64,000 nucleotides of DNA, taken from positions 62,001 to 126,000 of the forward strand of contig NZ_NFKT01000008.1 in assembly GCF_002160525.1 (NCBI RefSeq), written 5' to 3'. Below, piece by piece: positions 54,219-62,473 of the stretch. The position numbers were made by a program, and so were the translations under genes. This DNA comes from Lachnoclostridium sp. An169. GTDB taxonomy: Bacteria; Bacillota; Clostridia; Lachnospirales; Lachnospiraceae. The notes under the pieces are model-generated. The model had not been told where the DNA came from, made no database searches, and worked only from the letters and a program-made list of their open reading frames with translations. Every line of letters starts with the position of its first letter. Positions within the stretch are counted from its first letter, which is position 1.

Positions 54219-55253
54219 ATGACAAAATTTAAATTTTCTGTAGGACCGTGGAATGTACACGCGGGAGCAGATTCCTACGGACCGGCTACAAGAGCGGAGA
54301 TTCCCATGGAGGAAAAGTTCAAAAAGTTCGCAGAACTCGGATTTTCGGCAGTTCAGTTCCACGATGACGATGCAGTTCCGAACATCAACGACTATACGGA
54401 AGAAGAGATCAAAGAAAAAGCCCGCGAGCTGAAGAAGACACTGGACAAATATAATCTGAAGGCTGAGTTTGTCGCTCCCCGTCTCTGGATGGATCCCCAC
54501 ACACAGGACGGCGGATTTATGAGCACATCCGCAGAGGACCGGGAATATGCGATGTGGAGGGCTTACCGCTCCATTGATATCGCCAACGAACTGGGCTGCG
54601 ACATGATTGTACTGTGGCTTGCCAGAGAGGGAACCCTCTGTGCGGAGTCAAAATCTCCGGTCTGGGCGACAAAGATGCTGATCGAGTCCATCAACAAGAT
54701 GCTGGAGTATGATCCGAAGATCCGGGTATGTATTGAGCCGAAGCCCAATGAGCCCATTGACCGGAGTATCTGCGGAACAATGGGGCACGTTATGGCAGTT
54801 TCTGCAGCAACCATTGATCCATCCCGTGTAGGCGGCAACCTGGAGAGTGCCCACGCGATCCTTGCAGGACTTGACCCGGCTCATGAGATCGGATTTGCCA
54901 TGGCGATGGGAAAGCTGATGACCGTACACCTGAATGACCAGAACAGTATCCGCTACGATCAGGATAAATCTTTCGGAGTGGAGAACTTAAGGGCTGCATT
55001 CAATCAGGTGAAAGTGCTCAAGGAAAACGGGTACGGCGATCACGGCGAGTATGTAGGCCTGGATGTGAAGGCGATGCGCACGACAAAGGATGAGGACAGC
55101 TACAAGCATCTGGAAAACAGCCTGAAGATCTTCAAGGCGCTTGAGGAAAAAGTGGACAGATTCGACTATGACTTCCAGAAGAAGTGTGTGGAGAACCGCG
55201 ACTTTGAAGCTCTGGAGATGTATGTGATGAATCTTCTGATGGGAATTGAGTGA
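54219..55253 (+). CDS. Xylose isomerase-like sugar isomerase
   Basis: A 344-residue TIM-barrel protein of the xylose isomerase family, resembling the short class I enzymes of actinobacteria (AVQFHDDDAVPNI, DGGFMSTSAEDREYAMWRAY, metal ligands in CIEPKPNEP and HLNDQN). It converts an aldose to its ketose with divalent metal. True clostridial XylA enzymes are about 100 residues longer, so the substrate may differ from xylose. It heads an operon with a PfkB kinase and a class II aldolase and starts after AGAAGGAGGA. Confidence 0.85.
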   Translation: MTKFKFSVGPWNVHAGADSYGPATRAEIPMEEKFKKFAELGFSAVQFHDDDAVPNINDYTEEEIKEKARELKKTLDKYNLKAEFVAPRLWMDPHTQDGGFMSTSAEDREYAMWRAYRSIDIANELGCDMIVLWLAREGTLCAESKSPVWATKMLIESINKMLEYDPKIRVCIEPKPNEPIDRSICGTMGHVMAVSAATIDPSRVGGNLESAHAILAGLDPAHEIGFAMAMGKLMTVHLNDQNSIRYDQDKSFGVENLRAAFNQVKVLKENGYGDHGEYVGLDVKAMRTTKDEDSYKHLENSLKIFKALEEKVDRFDYDFQKKCVENRDFEALEMYVMNLLMGIE

Positions 55254-55289
55254 TTGGAAATTGAGCGACAGATTGAGTGATAAATTGAG
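55245..55289 (+). repeat. Four tandem ATTGAG units between isomerase and kinase genes
   Basis: ATTGAG occurs at 55245, 55260, 55272 and 55284 with following bases TG or CG, a short imperfect tandem repeat. It overlaps the isomerase stop and contains several in-frame TTG codons. The kinase start is ambiguous here: TTG at 55246 or ATG at 55297. Confidence 0.6.
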
Positions 55290-55296
55290 CGGTAAG

Positions 55297-56421
55297 ATGA
55301 AGAAAAAAGTGATTGCGGCGGGACATATCTGCCTGGATATCACCCCCACGTTTCAGATGGAGAGCCAGAGCGGGACCGGACGGGTCTTTGTGCCGGGAAG
55401 GCTTATCGAGACGGGAAAGGCGGATATCCATACAGGCGGCGCGGTGGCGAACACCGGGCTTGCCATGAAGATACTGGGGGCGGACGTGACGCTGATGGGG
55501 AAGATCGGCGATGACGCCTTCGGAAACATGGTGATGAACATACTTGGGAAATACGATGCGGACGGAGGGATGATCGTATCGAAGGAAGAGTCAACCTCCT
55601 ACTCCATCGTCCTGGCAGTGCCGGGGATCGACCGGATTTTCCTTCACAACCCCGGGGCAAACCATACATTCCGCGCTTCGGATATCCCGGAGGAGGCACT
55701 GGAAGATGCGGCGCTGTTCCATTTCGGGTATCCGCCGCTGATGAAATCCATGTATGAAAACGACGGCAGCGAGCTGGTCGGGCTGATGAAGAACATGAAG
55801 CGTCATGATATAGCCACATCTCTGGATATGGCGGCGGTTGACGGAGATTCGGAGGCAGGGAAAGCCAACTGGGAGAAGATACTGGAACAGGTTCTTCCTT
55901 ATGTAGATTTCTTTGTTCCCAGTGCGGAGGAACTCTGTTTCATGTTGGATAAAGAGCGTTTCGCGGACTGGAAGCGGCGCGCGGGAGACGGAGACGTCAC
56001 GGAAATCCTGGATATTGAGAGAGATATCCGGCCTCTCGCTGATCAGTGTATGGCGTTCGGGGCAAAGGTACTGCTGATCAAGTGCGGCGCTGCGGGAATG
56101 TATTACCGGACAGCAGACCGGATGCAGCTGCTTGGCGTCGGCGGCAGGATCGGACTGAATGTGGGCGAGTGGGCGCAGAAGGAAGGCTTTGAAGAAAGTT
56201 ATGTTCCGGAAAGAGTGCTTTCCGGAACCGGGGCGGGAGATACAAGTATTGCCGCGTTCCTCACAGCAGTGCTGGAAGGGTACAGCCTGGAGCGCGCCAT
56301 GAACCTTGCGGCTGCGGAAGGAGCGAGCTGTGTGGCGGCTTACGATGCCTTAAGCGGGCTGAAATCCCTCGAAGAACTGGAGAAAAAGATCAGCGCAGGT
56401 TGGGAAAAGAGGAGAACATAA
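55297..56421 (+). CDS. PfkB family carbohydrate kinase
   Basis: A 374-residue ribokinase-family kinase. The ATG at 55297 is preferred because MKKKVIAAGHICLDITP is the usual family beginning; the TTG at 55246 would add 17 residues encoded by a short repeat. N-terminal GG motif region TGGAVANTGLAMKILG and the C-terminal GTGAGDTSIAAF with catalytic Asp are present. It would phosphorylate the ketose made by the preceding isomerase, giving the substrate of the aldolase that follows. Confidence 0.9.
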   Translation: MKKKVIAAGHICLDITPTFQMESQSGTGRVFVPGRLIETGKADIHTGGAVANTGLAMKILGADVTLMGKIGDDAFGNMVMNILGKYDADGGMIVSKEESTSYSIVLAVPGIDRIFLHNPGANHTFRASDIPEEALEDAALFHFGYPPLMKSMYENDGSELVGLMKNMKRHDIATSLDMAAVDGDSEAGKANWEKILEQVLPYVDFFVPSAEELCFMLDKERFADWKRRAGDGDVTEILDIERDIRPLADQCMAFGAKVLLIKCGAAGMYYRTADRMQLLGVGGRIGLNVGEWAQKEGFEESYVPERVLSGTGAGDTSIAAFLTAVLEGYSLERAMNLAAAEGASCVAAYDALSGLKSLEELEKKISAGWEKRRT

Positions 56422-56424
56422 AAC

Positions 56425-57375
56425 ATGTTAGTAAATTTGAATGACGTATTGATTCCGGCAAGAAAAGGACATTATGCGGTGGGACTGTTTAACGCGGTCA
56501 ACCTTGAACTGGCGAGAGGGATTATCAGTGCGGCAGAGTCGAGAAGAGCTCCGGTGATTATGGGGACAGCAGAGGTACTGTTCCCCTATGGTCCGCTGGA
56601 AGAAGTCTCATATTATCTTCTTCCGATGGCGAAGAAGGCGAGCGTCCCTGTGGTGATCCATCTGGACCACGGCCTGAAAAAAGAGACCTGTCTGAAAGCG
56701 TTGGAACTGGGATTCTCTTCGATTATGTACGACTGCTCTACGGATCCTTACGATGTGAATGTAAAGAAAGTCAAAGAGATGGCAGAGATTGCCCATGCGT
56801 ACGGCGCCACAATCGAAGGCGAGCTGGGACATGTAGGGGACAATGAGGGCTCGGCAGAGGGAGACAGCCGGATGGATGACCCATCCCGTTTCTTCACGGA
56901 TCCGAAGATGGCAAAGGACTACGTGGACAAAACAGGAGTGGACGCCCTGGCGATCGCGGTGGGAAATGCCCATGGCGCATATAAGCTTCCGCCGAAGCTG
57001 GACTTCGGACGGATCCGGGAGATCGCCCGGAGCGTCAGTGTGCCGCTGGTGCTCCACGGAGGCTCGGGACTTACGGATAATGATTTCCGTCAGGCTATCC
57101 GGGAAGGAATCAGCAAGGTCAATATTTTCACTGATATTAACGTGGCGGCAGTGGAAGCGGAGTTCCAGCGTTTCAGTTCCATGAACAAGGGAATTATTGA
57201 TCTGATCCCGGCGGCTGTGGAGGCAGTAAAGCAGGAGACCATGAAGAAGATCGATCTGTTCGGAAGCGGCGGAAAGGCAGACAACGGAATGAACGCCGGC
57301 GGAACCGGCACTGTGGACGTGGAACTGCTGACGAAACTGGTCGCTGATGAGGTGAAGAAGCATCTGAAAAAATAA
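56425..57375 (+). CDS. Class II fructose-bisphosphate aldolase family protein
   Basis: A 316-residue zinc-dependent aldolase (Fba/GatY/KbaY type). Zinc ligands are seen in VIHLDHG and EGELGHVGD, and further in IAVGNAHGAY and LVLHGGSGL; the phosphate-binding INVAAVEAEF segment is also present. It would split a ketose phosphate into dihydroxyacetone phosphate and an aldehyde. It follows the kinase by 3 bp. The actual substrate (fructose-, tagatose- or another ketose phosphate) is open. Confidence 0.92.
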   Translation: MLVNLNDVLIPARKGHYAVGLFNAVNLELARGIISAAESRRAPVIMGTAEVLFPYGPLEEVSYYLLPMAKKASVPVVIHLDHGLKKETCLKALELGFSSIMYDCSTDPYDVNVKKVKEMAEIAHAYGATIEGELGHVGDNEGSAEGDSRMDDPSRFFTDPKMAKDYVDKTGVDALAIAVGNAHGAYKLPPKLDFGRIREIARSVSVPLVLHGGSGLTDNDFRQAIREGISKVNIFTDINVAAVEAEFQRFSSMNKGIIDLIPAAVEAVKQETMKKIDLFGSGGKADNGMNAGGTGTVDVELLTKLVADEVKKHLKK

Positions 57376-57406
57376 AAGAGATACGGTGATATGCCGGATG
57401 TCAGGG

Positions 57407-57429
57407 GGGGCTGTGCAGTGCGCAGCCCC
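57407..57429 (+). terminator. Hairpin after the aldolase operon
   Basis: GGGGCTGTGC (57407-57416) pairs with GCGCAGCCCC (57420-57429) at nine of ten positions around a 3-base loop. An A-run then CTCTTTT follows, so the U-tract is not immediate. Confidence 0.6.
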
Positions 57430-57517
57430 TAAAAAACTCTTTTCACGGAAGGATTATTGAAGTAAAATAATAAATGTTGAACGAAAGAAATTAATTTCCG
57501 GAAGGGAGCGCATTCAG

Positions 57518-58642
57518 ATGCTTGACGTATCTCTGGCAAAAAAACTGATTGAGAGAGTGACAGAATATACCAGTTACAATGTAAATATCATGAATGAAGA
57601 CGGCGTCATTATCGCCAGCCGGGATCCGGAGCGGGTGGGGACATTCCACGAGGCGGCATATCAGATCGTTCACGGCGGTAAGGATATCATAACTGTGGAA
57701 GGCGATCATGATTATCCGGGGGTGCTCCGGGGAATGAATATGGTTATAGACATAGACGGAAGGCGGGAGGGCGTGGTCGGCGTAACAGGCAATCCCGATG
57801 AGATCCGCCCGGTTGCGCTTATCACCAAGATGGCCATCGAGACGATGATCAAATATGAAAACCAGAAGCTTCAGTCGATCCGGAGACAGACAAGGAAAGA
57901 GCGGTTTGCGGAGATGCTGACCCATGAACCGAATCCTGACCCGAACTATATCCGGGGGCTTGCACGGGAACTGAATTACCATGAGGATATTGTGCGTATT
58001 CCGGTGCTCTGCCGGCCGGAACAGCCGAAGTATGTGGACGCCCTGCTTGAGACGATAAAGAGCAGCAGTTCCCATGGCGGGGAGGACATCAGTTTTACTC
58101 TGGACGATAAGTATGTGCTCGTCTATAAAACGCTGGACACATCGAAAGAGAATATCTTTTCGGATTATAAATACATTCTCGCGGACTATCTGGGCGGCGC
58201 GCTGAAGTGGATGCGGAAGGAAAATATCGGGTGCCGGTTCTTTGTAGGAACCTTTCAGAGCAATTTTACCCAGTATTACTGCGCTTACCGGCACTGCCGC
58301 TGGCTGGCGGATAATATCCATTCGGAACACACGGCAGTATATTTTTATGACAATGCAGGAAAATACATACAGCAGCTGCTCCCCCAGAAGGAACTGCAGC
58401 AGATATTCAATGTGTTCGGAAGCAGTTTGTCGAGCGAGTTTAAGAAAGATTACTGCGAGCTGGTGGGCAGCCTGATTGACAATGACTTCAATATTGCCGC
58501 GGCGGCGAGACAGATCTTCATGCACAAGAACACGTTCGTCTACCGGTATAATAAAGTCCGCGACATGCTCAATGTAAATCCCCAGGCATCGCCCCGGGAC
58601 AAATGGCTGCTTATCTATCTCTATCTGTATATGACCCCGTAA
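57518..58642 (+). CDS. cdaR: CdaR family sugar-diacid/glycerate regulator
   Basis: A 374-residue regulator with an N-terminal diacid recognition domain (SLAKKLIERVTEYTSYNVNI, GVIIASRDPERVGTFHEAAY) and a C-terminal PucR-type helix-turn-helix (LIDNDFNIAAAARQIFMHKN, TFVYRYNKVRDML). CdaR proteins activate glucarate, galactarate and glycerate genes in response to glycerate or the diacid. The next two genes are a GntP permease and a glycerate kinase, which fits. Repeated TTTTGTG sites lie between it and gntP. Confidence 0.92.
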   Translation: MLDVSLAKKLIERVTEYTSYNVNIMNEDGVIIASRDPERVGTFHEAAYQIVHGGKDIITVEGDHDYPGVLRGMNMVIDIDGRREGVVGVTGNPDEIRPVALITKMAIETMIKYENQKLQSIRRQTRKERFAEMLTHEPNPDPNYIRGLARELNYHEDIVRIPVLCRPEQPKYVDALLETIKSSSSHGGEDISFTLDDKYVLVYKTLDTSKENIFSDYKYILADYLGGALKWMRKENIGCRFFVGTFQSNFTQYYCAYRHCRWLADNIHSEHTAVYFYDNAGKYIQQLLPQKELQQIFNVFGSSLSSEFKKDYCELVGSLIDNDFNIAAAARQIFMHKNTFVYRYNKVRDMLNVNPQASPRDKWLLIYLYLYMTP

Positions 58643-58678
58643 AACGGTTCCGCTTACAGTGAAGAGAACGAACATATG

Positions 58679-58757
58679 TTTTGTGCTGACGACACAAAAT
58701 TTGCCCCTCGTTTTGTGCTGCGGCGTTCTGAATTTCGAAAAAATCCCCTGCTAAAAT
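58679..58757 (+). promoter_or_regulatory. Putative CdaR binding sites and gntP promoter
   Basis: TTTTGTGCTG occurs at 58679 and again at 58711, 32 bp apart. The first copy forms an inverted pair with CACAAAA at 58693-58699. A -10-like TAAAAT is at 58752-58757 with no good -35 box. These look like activator sites for the CdaR protein encoded just upstream. Confidence 0.5.
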
Positions 58758-58799
58758 AGGTGCATACCAGAAAACACCAGAGAAAAGGGGGTTATATTT

Positions 58800-60191
58800 A
58801 TGACTGGTTTTCCACTTATAATCGCGTTCGTTATCGCGATTATCGTCATGATCGTAGCTATTTCAAAATTCAAGATTCATCCATTTCTTGCGATCATGGC
58901 AATCTCGCTGATCCTCGGACTGGTGGCGGGCATTCCGCTTGTTGACCAGACGGCAGAGGACGGCACTGTCACACAGGGGTTGGCAAATGTAATCGGAGCC
59001 GGATTTTCCGGGACATTTACGAGCATCGGTATCGTAATTATCCTCGGCGCGCTGATCGGAACGATCCTGGAAGAAACAGGAGCAGCGCTGAAGCTTGCGG
59101 ATATGGTGATCCGTCTCGTCGGGAAAAACCATCCGGAACTTGCCATTGAGCTTATGGGCTGGGTTGTATCTATCCCGGTATTCTGTGATTCGGGTTTCGT
59201 TATCCTCAACCCGATCAGAAAGGCTCTTGTAAACCGCACGGGAACCTCCTCGGTTGCCATGACGGTAGCTCTTGCCAGCGGACTTTATATTTCGCATGTG
59301 TTCATCCCGCCGACACCGGGACCGATCGCAGCGGCTTCCACGCTTGGCATCGGCAACAATATGCTTCTCGTCATGGGAATGGGCGCGCTCTGCTCCATCT
59401 TCCCGCTGATTGCCGGATATTTTTATGCAAACTATATCGGCAAAAAGGTGACATCTGACGATGAGGCAAATGCCAATGATGTAAAGAAAACATACGAAGA
59501 ACTTGTAGCGGAGTACGGAAAACTTCCAAACGGCTTCAATGCTCTTGCGCCGATCATTATCCCGATCATCCTGATGGGATTGAGCTCCATCGCTTCCATG
59601 GCCGGATGGACCGGACTGGCAAGTGATATCCTGCAGTTCCTCGGCACACCGATCATTGCTCTTGCAGTCGGTACTGTATTCGGCGTGATCCAGCTGGCAG
59701 GAGCGAAGAAGCTGGGCAATTTCTACAAGCTGACAGACGATACGTTAAAGACGGTAGGACCGATCCTTTTTGTTACGGCGGCAGGCGGCGTTCTTGGAAA
59801 AGTTATCTCTTCCACGGACATGATCAACTACATTACACAGAACGCGGCTCTTCTGGAGACAATCGGCATCTTCTTCCCGTTCATTCTGGCGGCGATCCTG
59901 AAGACAGCGCAGGGGTCTTCCACAGTGGCACTTACGACGACAGCAGGTATTGTGGCGCCGATTCTTCCGGTGCTCGGACTGGCGACACCTGTCAGAACAG
60001 CGCTTACCGTTATGGCAATTGGTGCAGGAGCCATGACAGTATCCCATGCTAACGATTCCTATTTCTGGGTTGTGACAAACTTCGGAGCCATGACGCCGGA
60101 GAAAGGATACAAGACACAGACAGTTGCAACCCTGATACTTGGTATTTCAAGTATGGTGGAGATCTTCATCCTTTCGCTTTTCCTGCACTGA
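58800..60191 (+). CDS. GntP family permease (gluconate/glycerate type)
   Basis: A 463-residue transporter with 12-14 helices of the gluconate:H+ symporter family (AIMAISLILGLVAGIPL, VFIPPTPGPIAAASTLGIGN, TAQGSSTVALTTTAGIVAPI, SHANDSYFWVVT). The genome context with CdaR and glycerate kinase suggests uptake of D-glycerate or a related sugar acid. It starts after AAGGGGG and is followed after 13 bp by the kinase. Confidence 0.95.
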   Translation: MTGFPLIIAFVIAIIVMIVAISKFKIHPFLAIMAISLILGLVAGIPLVDQTAEDGTVTQGLANVIGAGFSGTFTSIGIVIILGALIGTILEETGAALKLADMVIRLVGKNHPELAIELMGWVVSIPVFCDSGFVILNPIRKALVNRTGTSSVAMTVALASGLYISHVFIPPTPGPIAAASTLGIGNNMLLVMGMGALCSIFPLIAGYFYANYIGKKVTSDDEANANDVKKTYEELVAEYGKLPNGFNALAPIIIPIILMGLSSIASMAGWTGLASDILQFLGTPIIALAVGTVFGVIQLAGAKKLGNFYKLTDDTLKTVGPILFVTAAGGVLGKVISSTDMINYITQNAALLETIGIFFPFILAAILKTAQGSSTVALTTTAGIVAPILPVLGLATPVRTALTVMAIGAGAMTVSHANDSYFWVVTNFGAMTPEKGYKTQTVATLILGISSMVEIFILSLFLH

Positions 60192-60204
60192 TAAGGAGGG
60201 ACCT

Positions 60205-61350
60205 ATGAAATTTTTATTTGCATCCGATTCATTTAAAGGAACTCTGTCTTCAAAGAGGACCGCTGAGCTTCTTGCACAGGCGGCGTCGGAGATCTTTCCC
60301 GGATGTGAGTACAGCAGTATTGAAGTGGCAGACGGAGGAGAGGGAACGACGGATGCAGTGCTCTCAGCGGTAAACGGAGAGAAAATAGCAGTTTCCGTTC
60401 ACGGTCCTCTCTGGGAAGAAATATCTGCTTACTACGGAAAACTTGATGACAGAAGAGCTGTCATGGAGATGGCGGCAGCCTCAGGGCTGCCCCTTGTCCC
60501 GAGTGAGCAGAGAGATCCGAGAAAGACAACTTCCTACGGAACCGGGGAGATGATTGCAGACGCTCTTGGCAAAGGTTTCCGTGATATTTCGATTGCCATC
60601 GGCGGTTCCGCAACAAACGACGGCGGCATCGGCTGTATGAGGGCGCTGGGAGTCCGTTTCCTGGATGAAAACGGTCAGGAACTCTCCGGGTGCGGGGCAG
60701 ATCTGGCGGAAATACGGAGCATTGACGTATCGGGGCTTGATCCCCGTGTAAAGGAATGTAAGTTTACCGTCATGTGTGATGTGACGAATCCTCTCTGCGG
60801 AGAAAAAGGGGCGACCCACACCTTTGGAAAACAGAAGGGCGGTACGCCGGAGATCCTTGAGGAGCTGGAAAAAGGAATGTGCAACTACCGCGATATCCTG
60901 AAGAACCAGTTCGGAGTCAATATGGACGAGGTGCCCGGTGCAGGAGCCGCAGGCGGACTTGGAGCCGCTCTCATGGTTTTCCTGAACGGTACGCTCAAAT
61001 CAGGAATCGAGACCGTACTTGACCTGGTGGAATTTGATCGGAAACTGGAAGGCGTGTCGCTGGTTGTCACAGGGGAAGGTTCCACAGACTGGCAGTCTGT
61101 CTTCGGCAAGGTGATGCAGGGCGTGGGCGTCCACTGCAGGAAAGCGGGGATCCCCGCCGTGGCAGTTGTGGGAAGTATGGGAAAAGGTGCGGAGGATATC
61201 TTTGACTACGGCATCGAATCCATCCTTACTACCGTAAATGCAGTCATGCCTCTTGACGAGGCGCTTGGCAGGGCGGAAGAACTGTACCTGCAGGCAGCGC
61301 GGCGGATGTTCCGGATGCTGAGAGCCGGACGGGAGATGAAGAACGTATAG
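60205..61350 (+). CDS. Glycerate kinase, GarK/GlxK family
   Basis: A 381-residue glycerate kinase. The ATG at 60205 follows AAGGAGGG. Family motifs are FLFASDSFKGTLSSKRTAEL, SIAIGGSATNDGGIGCMRAL and PGAGAAGGLGAALMVF. It phosphorylates D-glycerate, usually at position 2 in this family, feeding lower glycolysis. With CdaR and GntP upstream it completes a glycerate uptake and use unit. Confidence 0.95.
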   Translation: MKFLFASDSFKGTLSSKRTAELLAQAASEIFPGCEYSSIEVADGGEGTTDAVLSAVNGEKIAVSVHGPLWEEISAYYGKLDDRRAVMEMAAASGLPLVPSEQRDPRKTTSYGTGEMIADALGKGFRDISIAIGGSATNDGGIGCMRALGVRFLDENGQELSGCGADLAEIRSIDVSGLDPRVKECKFTVMCDVTNPLCGEKGATHTFGKQKGGTPEILEELEKGMCNYRDILKNQFGVNMDEVPGAGAAGGLGAALMVFLNGTLKSGIETVLDLVEFDRKLEGVSLVVTGEGSTDWQSVFGKVMQGVGVHCRKAGIPAVAVVGSMGKGAEDIFDYGIESILTTVNAVMPLDEALGRAEELYLQAARRMFRMLRAGREMKNV

Positions 61351-61397
61351 ACTGCAGAGAACTGAATGATAGGAAATACACATAATTTATTAATATT

Positions 61398-61421
61398 AAG
61401 GGGATCCGAGAGGGTCCCCTT
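61398..61421. terminator. Bidirectional terminator after glycerate kinase
   Basis: AAGGGGA (61398-61404) pairs with TCCCCTT (61415-61421), with inner TCC/GGG pairing and A-rich and T-rich flanks. It separates the kinase from the convergent AraC gene. Confidence 0.7.
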
Positions 61422-61433
61422 TCCATTGCCTCA

Positions 61434-62303
61434 TTATGCTTCTTCCGATCTATGTGCTTTGCCGGCTGCAGGTGAACAGGACTTCCTGAGCTGCAGCGGC
61501 GGTTTGCCGTATTTTTCCCTGAATTTTCTTACAAAAACCGGATAATTGCAGAAACCGCTGGCTTCGAAGATCTGCTGTACCGAAAAATCTGTATACAGTA
61601 TCAGATGATGAGCGAGATTTAGGCGGAGCATATCCAGATATGCAGTATATGTCATGCCAATATATTTCTTAAAGAATCGCGATAAATATGCTGGTGACAG
61701 CCCGAATAGTTCTGAAACAGCAGAAAGAGAAAGTGCTTCCTGAAAATGAGAATTCAGATAATCGACAATAGAAATCAGTCTTTCGGAATTCTTTTCATCG
61801 AGGATCGGGCAAGGGGCGGAGTCCTCTGACTGAAAGTCCTTCATGATAACATAGAGAAGCTGATAGAGAAGAGATTTTTGAAGCAGATGGAGATAAGTCT
61901 CGTCAGGACTTGAAGAAGTACACAGATTATCCAGGATTTTGCGCACTGCCATCCTCCCGTCTGCGGAAAAAGTTTCTCCGATGCAGGTATCAAAGGCAAT
62001 ATGACTGCAATCGGGACAGTTCTCTTTTACAAAATTCAGGGAGAGCTGCAGCATATATCCGGAAGTAGCTTCTCCGGATTGTATGGAATGGATTCGGTTG
62101 GAACCGATCAGAATAAAACTGTCGGGAGTAAGTGTTATAACGGTTCCGTTAATTGTAATAAAGAGTGATCCCTCCAGAAGAAAGATCAGTTCTATGTCTG
62201 TGTGCCAGTGAGGCGGGTAATACTCGGCCACAGGGTTCCATGTTGCGGTGAAACGGGCAGGAAGCAGGTTGGAGTTAGTGACGATTTCATAGGGATATTT
62301 CAT
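61434..62303 (-). CDS. AraC family transcriptional regulator with cupin domain
   Basis: A 289-residue regulator. The cupin part has YYPPHWHTDIELIFLLEGSL and the C-terminal 100 residues are an AraC helix-turn-helix pair (VSELFGLSPAYLSRFFKKYI, GFCNYPVFVRKFREKYGKPP). The start follows AAGGAGG. It is divergent from the GH3 gene at 62474 and is probably its activator. Confidence 0.93.
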   Translation of the reverse strand: MKYPYEIVTNSNLLPARFTATWNPVAEYYPPHWHTDIELIFLLEGSLFITINGTVITLTPDSFILIGSNRIHSIQSGEATSGYMLQLSLNFVKENCPDCSHIAFDTCIGETFSADGRMAVRKILDNLCTSSSPDETYLHLLQKSLLYQLLYVIMKDFQSEDSAPCPILDEKNSERLISIVDYLNSHFQEALSLSAVSELFGLSPAYLSRFFKKYIGMTYTAYLDMLRLNLAHHLILYTDFSVQQIFEASGFCNYPVFVRKFREKYGKPPLQLRKSCSPAAGKAHRSEEA

Positions 62304-62473
62304 ACAGGCCTCCTTATCAGGTAAAAAAATAATATATTTTTTGTCAACAAAATAGCTGTTTAGAGATAAAGAAAAGCGCTAAAATGCAAGTATACAGAAG
62401 AAAAATGCTGTCTTGTGTACAGGGTTTAGTATAACAAAGCGGATAAGAAAAATCAAACAGACAGGAGACAAAA

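Noticed and set aside
57407..57429. Possible riboswitch or T-box leader before the CdaR gene
   Set aside because: Only a simple GC hairpin is seen; no conserved aptamer or T-box core could be recognised.
62370..62385. A cre-like site (GAAAAGCGCT core) upstream of the third GH3 gene
   Set aside because: The match to the CcpA consensus is weak on both outer ends, so catabolite repression is not supported from this alone.
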